From: CAZUDO01 sp964618895
GTDB taxonomy: Bacteria; Desulfobacterota; Binatia; DP-6
Reading direction: 5' to 3'
Assembly: GCA_964618895.1 (NCBI GenBank)
Contig: CAZUDO010000025.1
Coordinates: 5,364-69,363, forward strand
Length of the DNA: 64,000 nucleotides
Part shown: one piece after another, positions 26,624 to 34,348 of the stretch
Layout: every line of letters begins with the position of its first letter
Numbering within the stretch: position 1 is the stretch's first letter
Notes under the pieces: model-generated
The model's input: the letters and a program-made list of their open reading frames with translations, nothing else
Database searches by the model: none
What the model was told of the DNA's origin: nothing
Position numbers and translations under genes: made by a program

Positions 26624-28060
26624 ATGATCGACTTCCTCCAACATCGCATTCTCATCATCGGCGACCATTGCCCCGACGTGCTCCACATGGCGCATGCCGT
26701 GGAGGCCATCGCCCCCACCACCGTCGCCCAGGACGACGAGGCGCGCACCATCCTCGCGCGTTTCGACGTCGCCGTGGTCGTGATCGACGGCGCGACCAGT
26801 CTCCTTGGTCCCGCCGAGGTGGCCACGCTGCGGCCCATGGCGACGCGCGTGCTCCTCGCCTCCGGCGCCCCGCCCGCCGAGGCCTCGGCCGATCGCGAGC
26901 TGGCGATCCTGCCCGCGCCCGCCGATCCCCATGCCGTGCAGGCGTTCTGTCGTCTCGGCCTGCGCACCGCCCAGGCGGCCCGCACGGCGCGCGATCTCGC
27001 CTACCGTCACCGCCGGGCGCACGGCCTGGAGCGGCCCGGGACGCCGGCGGCCGAAGACCTCGACGGCTTCGAGCGCTACGAAGGCCTGTTCACTCGCAGC
27101 CCCGCCATGCGTCCGGTCCTGGCGGTGCTGCGCGCGATCGAATCCAGCGACACCACCGTGCTCGTGTGCGGCGAGCCGGGGACCGGCAAGGAGCTCGTCG
27201 CGCAGGCGATCCACGCCCGCAGCCGCCGGCGCGACACCCGCTTCGTCGCCGTCGACCTGGGGGCCCTGCCCGCGGCCGAGCGCCAGCACGCGCTGTTCGG
27301 CCCGGACGGCACCAGCGGCCTGCTCTGGGAGGCGCATGGCGGCTGCCTGTTCATCGACCAGGTCGAGAGCGCGAGCCCGGCGCTGCAGCGCGCGCTGCTG
27401 GAGCTGGTGGACGGCGGCGTGGTCATGCCCACCGGTGGCGACCGACCCCTGCGGGTCGACGTGCGCGTGATCGCCGCCACCACCCGCGACCTGGACCACC
27501 TCGCGCGCGAGGGCCGCTTCCACCCGGACCTCGCCCATCACCTGCGCCTGTGCACGGTCGAGCTGCCGCCCGTACGGGCCCGCCCGGAAGACATCTTCCC
27601 GCTCGCCAGCCTCTTCCTCGCGCGCACGTCACTCGCCATGGGCCGCATTCCCCCCGGCATCTCGCGCGAGGCCCGCGCCGCGCTCGAGGCCGCGCCCTGG
27701 GAAGGCAATGTGCGCGAGCTGCAGAACGCCATGGAGCGTGCGGCCATCCGTTGCCGCAGCGGCCTGGTCATCGCGGTCGACCTCCCCGTCGGCCCGCCCG
27801 GGGCGGCCGCCCCCGGGTACTCGAGCCCGACCACCATCACGATCCCACCCGGCGGGGCCACGCTCCGGCAGCTCGAGCGCGAACTCTTCCAGAAGACGCT
27901 CGCCCTCGCCGGCGGCAACCAGAGCCGCGCCGCGCAGATCCTCGGCCTGTGCGAGAGCACCTTCCGCTTCCGCCTGCAGAAGCTCGGCATCGCGTCCCGC
28001 CGCGCCGCGCCGGCGTCGGTCACGTCGCTCACGTCCGCGCCGCTCACGGCACGTGCGTGA
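26624..28060 (+). CDS. Degenerate sigma-54 enhancer-binding-type regulator
   Basis: A 478-aa NtrC-family protein: degenerate receiver (about 1-125), AAA+ domain (about 150-390) and Fis-type helix-turn-helix (GNQSRAAQILGLCESTFRFR). The receiver keeps a possible acceptor Asp (VVVIDGATS) but lacks the usual acidic pair and Lys. Walker A (GEPGTGKE) is intact. The segment between LFG and GGCLF is about nine residues shorter than in NtrC and contains no GAFTGA, the loop that contacts sigma-54. Walker B is LFIDQV instead of LFLDEI. The two arginine fingers of FREDLFHRL are histidines here (FHPDLAHHL). DNA binding looks preserved; activation by the standard mechanism does not. It lies immediately upstream of the sigma-54-type EPS promoter and may bind the shared upstream site as a repressor or partner. 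Confidence 0.85.
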   Translation: MIDFLQHRILIIGDHCPDVLHMAHAVEAIAPTTVAQDDEARTILARFDVAVVVIDGATSLLGPAEVATLRPMATRVLLASGAPPAEASADRELAILPAPADPHAVQAFCRLGLRTAQAARTARDLAYRHRRAHGLERPGTPAAEDLDGFERYEGLFTRSPAMRPVLAVLRAIESSDTTVLVCGEPGTGKELVAQAIHARSRRRDTRFVAVDLGALPAAERQHALFGPDGTSGLLWEAHGGCLFIDQVESASPALQRALLELVDGGVVMPTGGDRPLRVDVRVIAATTRDLDHLAREGRFHPDLAHHLRLCTVELPPVRARPEDIFPLASLFLARTSLAMGRIPPGISREARAALEAAPWEGNVRELQNAMERAAIRCRSGLVIAVDLPVGPPGAAAPGYSSPTTITIPPGGATLRQLERELFQKTLALAGGNQSRAAQILGLCESTFRFRLQKLGIASRRAAPASVTSLTSAPLTARA

Positions 28061-28135
28061 GGGTCCGCCATGGAGATGTCGCACCCGTCTACCAAGCAAG
28101 CCCAGCCTACTTCTTGCGCCCAGACCTGGCCGGAA

Positions 28136-28159
28136 CGCAACACTTTGCGACCGTGCACG
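28136..28159 (+). promoter_or_regulatory. Putative upstream activator site, copy 1
   Basis: A 24-nt sequence starting CGCAACAC and ending TGCGACCGTGCACG matches 21 of 24 positions with 42731-42754. It ends 63 nt before the -24 element of the sigma-54-type promoter; in the second copy the gap is 62 nt. TGCGACC here also pairs with GGTCGCA at 28173-28179. Confidence 0.55.
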
Positions 28160-28222
28160 CGCACACCCCGCAGGTCGCACGGCGCGCCAACCGAAAGGTC
28201 ACACCCACACATGCGATCCTGC

Positions 28223-28238
28223 TGGCATGGACACTGCA
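28223..28238 (+). promoter_or_regulatory. Sigma-54-type promoter of the EPS operon
   Basis: TGGCATGGACACTGCA has the -24 GG and -12 GC pairs at the correct spacing and fits the 16-nt sigma-54 consensus except at two positions. It lies 42 nt before the small peptide gene at 28281. The rest of the 28061-28280 gap holds the upstream site and no gene. Confidence 0.65.
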
Positions 28239-28280
28239 ACGCCTCCCACCGCGCACCGAACACCGTGCGACACCCCTGCC

Positions 28281-28481
28281 ATGGCACAAGACACAGTCGA
28301 ACGCGTTCTGGGCCGCATCTTGACCGATGCGACCTTCCGTCACCGCTTCTTCACGCACACCGGCGATCCGCTGCTGCGCACGGACCTGCTGGAGCACGAG
28401 CACGAGTCGCTACGAACCCTGGATCGCGGCCTGATCGAGCAGCTGTCGGAACGGCTCGACCCGCGCATCGTACGCGCTTAG
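28281..28481 (+). CDS. Os1348/NHLP-like small protein
   Basis: A 66-aa protein beginning MAQDTVERVLGRILTDATFR, then HRFFTHTGDPLLRTDLL and LIEQLSERLDPRIVRA. The order of a short helix, LTDxxFRxRF, an acidic middle and an ERLDPRI ending resembles Os1348/Franean1_4349-type small proteins related to nitrile-hydratase-like leader peptides of ribosomal natural products. No maturation enzymes are adjacent, so a RiPP role is doubtful. It is the first gene after the sigma-54-type promoter and is 14 nt before the export-protein gene, so it is probably part of the EPS operon. Confidence 0.65.
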   Translation: MAQDTVERVLGRILTDATFRHRFFTHTGDPLLRTDLLEHEHESLRTLDRGLIEQLSERLDPRIVRA

Positions 28482-28495
28482 CCCCCGGAGCCTAG

Positions 28496-29557
28496 ATGAC
28501 CTCCCCCCTGAGACTCACTGCCGCCCTGCTGTGCGCCCTGACCGGCTGTGCCGCCGGCCCGGCGCATCTCACCGTTTCGCCCAGCACCACCCGCCCCGCC
28601 CCCGCCGTCCCGGCAGAGAACGCCGAGCGCCTCGCGCAACTCGAAGCCCTGCGCGCGCAGGGCGACGCCACCGGGGACTACGTCCTCGGCACCGGCGACG
28701 TGATCGCGGTCAAGGCGTTCGACCTCGAGGACGTGAACCAGCGCGTCCGCATCGACGGCAACGGCGACATCACGCTCCCGCTCCTCGACACGGTGTCGGT
28801 CGCCGGCCAGACGGTCGCGCAGGTCCAGCAGGACCTCACCCGCCGCCTCGGCGAGTACATGTTCAAGCCGCGCATCACCGTCTTCGTCGAGGAGTACCGC
28901 AGCCAGCAGGTGTCGGTCGAAGGGGCCGTACACCGGCCCGGCAATGTCAGCCAGACCGCGCGCAACACCACCGTCACGGACGTCCTCTCGGCCGCGGGCG
29001 GGGCGACGGCCGAGGCGGGGACCCGCATGGTGCTGGTCCCGGTCGAGAGTCGCCGCGGCGCCGCGGTCGGGTTCCTGGGCAACGCGCCGCCGACCGAGCC
29101 CGCGTTCGATCAGCAGCTCGCTGGCGCGATCGTCATCGACACCCTCGAGACCGACGCCGCCGTCCGCCGGCGCTTTCTCGACCTGCCCGTCCGCGCCGGC
29201 GACGTGCTCTGGATCCCGGCCGCCGGCAAGTTCATCGCCGAGGGCTGGGTCGCCAAGCCGGGCGTATACGCGCTCACGCCCGGCCTGACCGTGCACGGCG
29301 CGATCGCTACCGCCGGCGGGTTCAGCTTCCCCGCGTCCGCGATCGTCAAGGTCTTCCGGTCCGGCGTGAACGGCGAGACCAACGTGCGCCAGGTCAACGT
29401 CGGCGACGTGGCCGCGCTGCGCAGCCCCGACCTCTTCGTGCGCGAAGGCGACGTGGTGAGCGTATCGGCCTCGCCCGTCAAGCTCCCCGCCTGGGTCGCC
29501 TACCGCCTGGTGGCCGATCTCGTCCACCTCGGGATGGGCCTAAAGGTGCCGCTATGA
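28496..29557 (+). CDS. Wza-like polysaccharide export outer-membrane lipoprotein
   Basis: A 353-aa protein with a lipoprotein signal (LTAALLCALTGCAAG, lipobox Cys). A Poly_export domain follows (DYVLGTGDVIAVKAFDLEDV; IDGNGDITLPLLDTVSVAGQ), then SLBB-type repeats (VSVEGAVHRPGNVSQTARN and GWVAKPGVYALTPGLTVHGA). The family forms the outer-membrane channel for capsule or EPS. It precedes and overlaps the Wzc-like gene (ATGA), as in classical wza-wzc operons. It starts at ATG 28496 with a weak GGAG upstream. Confidence 0.9.
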   Translation: MTSPLRLTAALLCALTGCAAGPAHLTVSPSTTRPAPAVPAENAERLAQLEALRAQGDATGDYVLGTGDVIAVKAFDLEDVNQRVRIDGNGDITLPLLDTVSVAGQTVAQVQQDLTRRLGEYMFKPRITVFVEEYRSQQVSVEGAVHRPGNVSQTARNTTVTDVLSAAGGATAEAGTRMVLVPVESRRGAAVGFLGNAPPTEPAFDQQLAGAIVIDTLETDAAVRRRFLDLPVRAGDVLWIPAAGKFIAEGWVAKPGVYALTPGLTVHGAIATAGGFSFPASAIVKVFRSGVNGETNVRQVNVGDVAALRSPDLFVREGDVVSVSASPVKLPAWVAYRLVADLVHLGMGLKVPL

Positions 29558-31902
29558 CCGGCGGCGAACCGAACGGAGCGGAGATGAATGGCGCCCAGCA
29601 GTCGCTCGCGCCCTATCACCTGCAGCGCGCGCTGCGCACGCCGATCGCGCTCCCGCCGCCCTTGCCGGCCGCCGAGGGCGCGGGGCTGGTGGGCGACCTC
29701 GTCAAGGCACTGCGCCGCCGCTGGCGCGTGATCGCGGGGACGCTGCTCGCGACCATGGGTGTGACCACCCTCTACTGCACGCTCAGCACGCCCTGGTACG
29801 ACGGCGTCGCCACCGTCCTCATCGAGCCGAAGGCCCTCCAGATCCTCAACTCGCCCGCCCCGAGCGCGGCCCAGGACGCGCTCGCCAACACCAAGTACGA
29901 CTACTACCAGACGCAATTCTCGCTGCTCCGCAGCCGCACGCTCGCCGAGCGCGTGATCCGCGACCTCGGGCTGGCGCGCGACACCCGCTTCACCGACACA
30001 CCGGTCGCCGCCGACGTGCCTGCCGATGCGCCGCTCCCGCAGGTGCTGGTGAACCAGTACCTGCACCAGCTCACCGTGCAGCCGGTACGCGGCACCCGCC
30101 TGGTCGCGCTCGAGTTCCTGGCCACCGACGCGACCCTGGCCGCCGACGTGGCCAACGCCCACGCCCGGTTGTTCGTCAAGACCGGGATGGAGCGGCTGTA
30201 CGAGTCGACCGAGCAGATCCGCGACTTCCTGCAGTTGAAGCTGAAGGAGCTCCAGACCCGCCGCCAGGAGGCGGAGGGCAAGCTGCTCAAGTTCCAGAGC
30301 GAGCACAACATGCTGCCGGTCGATCTCAGCAAGGACGCCGAGAGCGAGCGCTTCATGGAGCTGAACCGCCGCCTGACCGGCGCCGAGGCCGAGCGCATTG
30401 CCCTCGAGGCGCAGTTCGACCTGGTCCAGAAGCGCGACTTCGACAGCCTCCCGGCCGTGCTCGCCAATCCCCTGATCCAGAAGCTGCGCGAGGCGTACGA
30501 CCGCCTCGAGGTCGAGCACGCGCTCCTGGCTGCCAAGTTCCGGCCGACCTACCCGAAGCTGCAGCAGCTCTCCGGCCAGCTCGCCCACGCGCGCGCCATG
30601 CTGCGCGACGAGACCGTCAAGGTGGTCTCGGGCATCGAGGCCACCTACCTGGCCGCCAAGGGCACCGCCGAGCAGCTGAAGTCCGAGCTCGCCTCCCAGC
30701 GCGACGCCCTCCTCGGCCGGAAGGACGCGGAAGGCGAGTTCCTGACCCTGGCGCGCGACGTCGAGACCACGCGCGCCCTGTACGACAACCTCCTCGCGCG
30801 CCTGAAGGACCTGACCATCGCGGGCAGCGCCGACGCCTCCAACATCAGCATTGCCGAGCCGGCGGTGCCCGCCCTCCGCCCAGCCTTCCCACCCGCCACG
30901 CTCTACCTGATCCTCAGCGCCATCGCCGGGCTCGTGCTCGGCACCGGGCTCGCCTTCCTGCGCGAGGCCTTCGACCAGGGGATCAAGGACGGCCAGGATC
31001 TCCGCCGCGCCACCGGGCTCGGCACGCTCGCCGTGGTTCCCGACTACGACCAGCCGCTCGTCGGCTCGGCCCGGCTCCGCCTGCGCCGTCGCCTCGGCCG
31101 CACCCGCCGCCGCGCCCTCGATACCTGGAAGCGCCTCGGCTACCTGGCGTTCGGCAACGACGCCGGCGCCCCGCCCCCGCCGCTCGGCCGGCCGCCCTTC
31201 CTGCTCGGCAACGGCACCATGCCGCCGCGCGCCGAGCCCTACCGCACGCTCCGCACCGCCCTCCTCCTCGCCCCCGTCGCGCCGCAGGCGATCGTCATCA
31301 CCAGCTCCGGCGCCTCGGAAGGGAAGTCCACCACTGCCGTCAACACGGCCGCCGCCCTCGCCCGCTGCGGCGCCACCGTGCTGCTCATCGACGGCGATCT
31401 CCGCCTGCCCCGGTGCCACCAGGCGCTCGGCCTGCCCATCGGCCCCGGGCTCACCGACTTCCTCGCCGGCGAGGTGAGCGAAGCCCCGATCGTGTCGACG
31501 CACGTCGACAATCTGTCCTTCCTGCCCGCCGGACACGCCGTCCCGAACACCGCCGAGCTGCTCGCCGCCGAGCCCATGTCGGCCTTCCTGCGCGCCATGC
31601 GCGAACAGTTCAACTTCATCATCATCGACACCCCGCCGATCCTGGCGGTCAGCGACGGGCTCCTGCTCGCCAACCTGGCCGACGGGGTCGTGCTGGTCGC
31701 GCAGCGCGGCAAGAGCCGCCACGACCGCCTGCGCATCACGCTCGAGCGCCTGCACCAGACCGGCGCGCGCATCCTCGGCGTGGTGCTCAATCGCGGCGGC
31801 ATCGACATGGAATACACCAGCTACCGGCAGACGATGCGCAAGGTCGTCGGCACGACCAAGCCGCGCACGTCGCGCTCCACCTCCCCCCAGGTACACTGCT
31901 GA
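29554..31902 (+). CDS. Wzc-like polysaccharide co-polymerase and tyrosine autokinase
   Basis: A 782-aa inner-membrane protein. The Wzz/GNVR co-polymerase domain has a transmembrane helix near residue 60 (VIAGTLLATMGVTTLYC), a long coiled-coil periplasmic part (about 230-420) and a second helix (LYLILSAIAGLVLGTGLAF). The C-terminal BY-kinase domain has Walker A (SSGASEGKSTT), Walker A' (VLLIDGDLRLP) and Walker B (FIIIDTPP). It controls chain length and drives export with the Wza-like protein upstream. The C-terminal tail has only two tyrosines (EYTSYRQ), fewer than the usual tyrosine cluster. The start overlaps the preceding stop (ATGA) and the gene ends in a TGATG overlap with the next. Confidence 0.9.
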   Translation: MTGGEPNGAEMNGAQQSLAPYHLQRALRTPIALPPPLPAAEGAGLVGDLVKALRRRWRVIAGTLLATMGVTTLYCTLSTPWYDGVATVLIEPKALQILNSPAPSAAQDALANTKYDYYQTQFSLLRSRTLAERVIRDLGLARDTRFTDTPVAADVPADAPLPQVLVNQYLHQLTVQPVRGTRLVALEFLATDATLAADVANAHARLFVKTGMERLYESTEQIRDFLQLKLKELQTRRQEAEGKLLKFQSEHNMLPVDLSKDAESERFMELNRRLTGAEAERIALEAQFDLVQKRDFDSLPAVLANPLIQKLREAYDRLEVEHALLAAKFRPTYPKLQQLSGQLAHARAMLRDETVKVVSGIEATYLAAKGTAEQLKSELASQRDALLGRKDAEGEFLTLARDVETTRALYDNLLARLKDLTIAGSADASNISIAEPAVPALRPAFPPATLYLILSAIAGLVLGTGLAFLREAFDQGIKDGQDLRRATGLGTLAVVPDYDQPLVGSARLRLRRRLGRTRRRALDTWKRLGYLAFGNDAGAPPPPLGRPPFLLGNGTMPPRAEPYRTLRTALLLAPVAPQAIVITSSGASEGKSTTAVNTAAALARCGATVLLIDGDLRLPRCHQALGLPIGPGLTDFLAGEVSEAPIVSTHVDNLSFLPAGHAVPNTAELLAAEPMSAFLRAMREQFNFIIIDTPPILAVSDGLLLANLADGVVLVAQRGKSRHDRLRITLERLHQTGARILGVVLNRGGIDMEYTSYRQTMRKVVGTTKPRTSRSTSPQVHC

Positions 31903-33089
31903 TGACCCCCACCCCTCCCCGCATCCTCGACATCGTCAACACCGACCACGCGGCGCTCAACTTCCTGGCGTTTCGGGTGAGCTGGATCAACCGGCACACG
32001 GAGTTCCAGAACGACATCATCTGCAGCCCGGGCCCGCACCTCCAGCGCCTGGCGCTGCGCGACGCCAGCGTGACCGCGATGGACATCCCGCGCGGCCTCT
32101 CGCCGGCCAGCATCGGCGGCCTCCTCGCCCGTCTCGTCCGCCATCTGCGCCAGACGCCGTACACCATCGTCCACACGCACAACTCGATCACCGGCGCAGT
32201 CGGCCGCATCGCCGCCCGCCTGGCGCGCGTGCCGATCACCATCCACACCACGCACGGCTTCCACTTCCACGAGCACATGGGCCGGCTCGAGCGCCTGCCC
32301 TACGTGGCGGCGGAGCGCTGGCTCGGCCGCTTCTGCGATCTCCTGCTGTGCCAGAACCGCGAAGAGATGGTCGACATCGCCCGCTTCGGCATCCGGCCCC
32401 GCCTGGGCGTGCACTACGTCGGCAACGGCATCAACCTGAAGGGCTTCAAGCCGCGCCCGGCGCTGCCGCAGAACCCGCGCCCGGTCGTGCTGTTCGTCGG
32501 CCGCCTGGAGCCGGTGAAGAACCACGCCATGCTGTTCGGCGCCCTCGAGCTGCTGAAGGCGCGCTACAACCCGGTCGTCTGGCTGGTCGGCGAGGGGCCG
32601 GATCGCGGCCGCTACGAGGCCGAGGTGCAGCGGCGCGGGCTCGGCGACCTGGTGCAGTTCCTCGGCTACCGCTACGACATCCCGGAGCTGACCGCGGCCG
32701 CCGACGTGGTGGTGCTGCCGTCCATCAAGGAGGGCATTCCGCGCGCCGTCATGCAGGCCATGGGCGTCGGCGTGCCGGTGGTCGCCACCGACGTGAAGGG
32801 CACCCGCGAGGCCGTGGTCGACGGCGAAACCGGCTTCCTGGTCACGCTCGGCGACGAGCAGGCGCTGGCCGACCGGCTGAGCCGCCTGTTCGACTCGGCC
32901 GAGCTCCGCCGCGAGCTCGGCACCAAGGCGATCGATCGCGCCCGCGAGCACTTCGACGAGCAGGTGGTCACCGAGCGCCTGGTCGGCATCTACCGCCACG
33001 CGCTCCGCGCGCGCGGGTTGAGCGGCACGCTGGCATCGCTCGACGGCGACAGCCTCGCGCCCCGGAAGGCAGGACGCGGACGCGCATGA
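31902..33089 (+). CDS. GT4-family glycosyltransferase
   Basis: A 395-aa GT-B fold glycosyltransferase. The N-terminal domain carries IVHTHNSITGAVGRIAARL, and the C-terminal GT4 domain carries VVLFVGRLEPVKNHAMLFG, VWLVGEGPDRGRYEAE and the donor-binding ADVVVLPSIKEGIPRAVMQAMG (E-x7-E motif). It would transfer a sugar from a nucleotide donor to the growing lipid-linked repeat unit. The start overlaps the Wzc-like stop (TGATG) and the end overlaps the next gene (ATGA). Confidence 0.9.
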   Translation: MTPTPPRILDIVNTDHAALNFLAFRVSWINRHTEFQNDIICSPGPHLQRLALRDASVTAMDIPRGLSPASIGGLLARLVRHLRQTPYTIVHTHNSITGAVGRIAARLARVPITIHTTHGFHFHEHMGRLERLPYVAAERWLGRFCDLLLCQNREEMVDIARFGIRPRLGVHYVGNGINLKGFKPRPALPQNPRPVVLFVGRLEPVKNHAMLFGALELLKARYNPVVWLVGEGPDRGRYEAEVQRRGLGDLVQFLGYRYDIPELTAAADVVVLPSIKEGIPRAVMQAMGVGVPVVATDVKGTREAVVDGETGFLVTLGDEQALADRLSRLFDSAELRRELGTKAIDRAREHFDEQVVTERLVGIYRHALRARGLSGTLASLDGDSLAPRKAGRGRA

Positions 33090-34348
33090 CCTCGACCCGG
33101 CCCACACAGGCAGCGCCGCGCTCGCGCGCCTCGCTGCTCGTCCCGGCGGCGATGCTCGCCACCCTGCCCCTGGTCGGGCTGCAGGGGCCGATGCACATGA
33201 CCGCCATGGACGCCGTGAACATCCTGTTCATGGCGCTCTACTGGGGCCGGCTCCTCCTCAACAAGGACAGCCTCGCCTTCCCGCTGATCGTGCCCTTCTG
33301 GCTGATCCTGCTCGGCAGCTGCGGCGGGCTCTTCGCCGCCACCCAGGTCGAGCGGGCAATGATCGCGATGGGGCAGGACCTGTATCTGTACCTGTGGTTC
33401 GTCACCATCGCGCACTTCCTCGTCCGCCAGTGTCGGGCCGAGGACGTGGCATCGCTGTGGGTCGGGTTCGCGTGTGCAGTCGCCCTCGGCACGGTGCTCG
33501 ACAAGCACACCGGCTGCTTCGGCGGCGCGCTCGGCGGCGGCTACGGCGGCAAGCGCGCCGTCGGCACGTTCGAGAACCCGAACATGTTCGGCGACTACCT
33601 GCTGGTGTCGTTCTTCCTCGCCTGGGCGCTGGCCGCCAGCGGCCGGCGCGCGTTCTACCTGGCCATGGTCGCGCTGCTCGCCGGGGTGCACGCCACGGCG
33701 TCGAACGGCGCGCTGGTGAGCACGCTCGCCGGGTGCCTGGGTGTCGCGGCGGCGCAGCCCGCCCGGCGCGTGCTCCCGTATCTCGGGGGCGCGCTCGCAA
33801 TCGGCGCCATCGTGCTCAGCCTGGGCGTCGTCTTCCGCGAGCAGATCACCAGCGGCCTGCTCGACATGGCCAGCCAGGGCCGCGGCGCCATCGGCGGACA
33901 CGCCATGAAGGGCGCCGACGAACGCCTGCCCCTGTGGATGGACGCGATCGAGAGCATCAAGCGCTGGCCGATGGGCGTCGGGCCGGCCAACTTCAACCGC
34001 GAGGGCGGGCTCTATTCGGGCGGATTCCACGCCGCCCACAACGACTACATCGGCATGCTGACCGAGCGCGGGCCGATCGGGCTGGTCGGCTGGCTGACGC
34101 TGCTCGGCGCCGTCCCGGCCATGATCATGCGCCTGCGGCGCGCTACCCTGGCCGGTGTGCGTACGCTCGGCATCGCGCCGCTCTTCGGCCTGGCAGCGGC
34201 CATCGCCGCACACTCCCTGACGCTCGAGCTGTTCCACTTCCGGCACGTGTGGCTGGCGTTCGCCGTGGTATGGGCGGCCGCCACCCAGGCCACGGTCGGC
34301 AGCGCCCCGGCCGTCGAGCCGCTGCCGGCACTGCGGGAGGCCGCGTGA
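33086..34348 (+). CDS. O-antigen ligase/polymerase (Wzy-like) membrane protein
   Basis: A 420-aa polytopic membrane protein of the Wzy_C superfamily, with about ten hydrophobic segments. The conserved large loop includes GTFENPNMFGDYLLVSFFLA, and near the C-terminus GVGPANFNREGG and AAHNDYIGMLTERGPIGLVG, the H-N-D-x-L-x-x-x-G-x-x-G signature. It would polymerise repeat units or ligate the glycan to an acceptor in the periplasm. It is coupled to both neighbours by stop-start overlaps. Confidence 0.88.
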   Translation: MTSTRPTQAAPRSRASLLVPAAMLATLPLVGLQGPMHMTAMDAVNILFMALYWGRLLLNKDSLAFPLIVPFWLILLGSCGGLFAATQVERAMIAMGQDLYLYLWFVTIAHFLVRQCRAEDVASLWVGFACAVALGTVLDKHTGCFGGALGGGYGGKRAVGTFENPNMFGDYLLVSFFLAWALAASGRRAFYLAMVALLAGVHATASNGALVSTLAGCLGVAAAQPARRVLPYLGGALAIGAIVLSLGVVFREQITSGLLDMASQGRGAIGGHAMKGADERLPLWMDAIESIKRWPMGVGPANFNREGGLYSGGFHAAHNDYIGMLTERGPIGLVGWLTLLGAVPAMIMRLRRATLAGVRTLGIAPLFGLAAAIAAHSLTLELFHFRHVWLAFAVVWAAATQATVGSAPAVEPLPALREAA

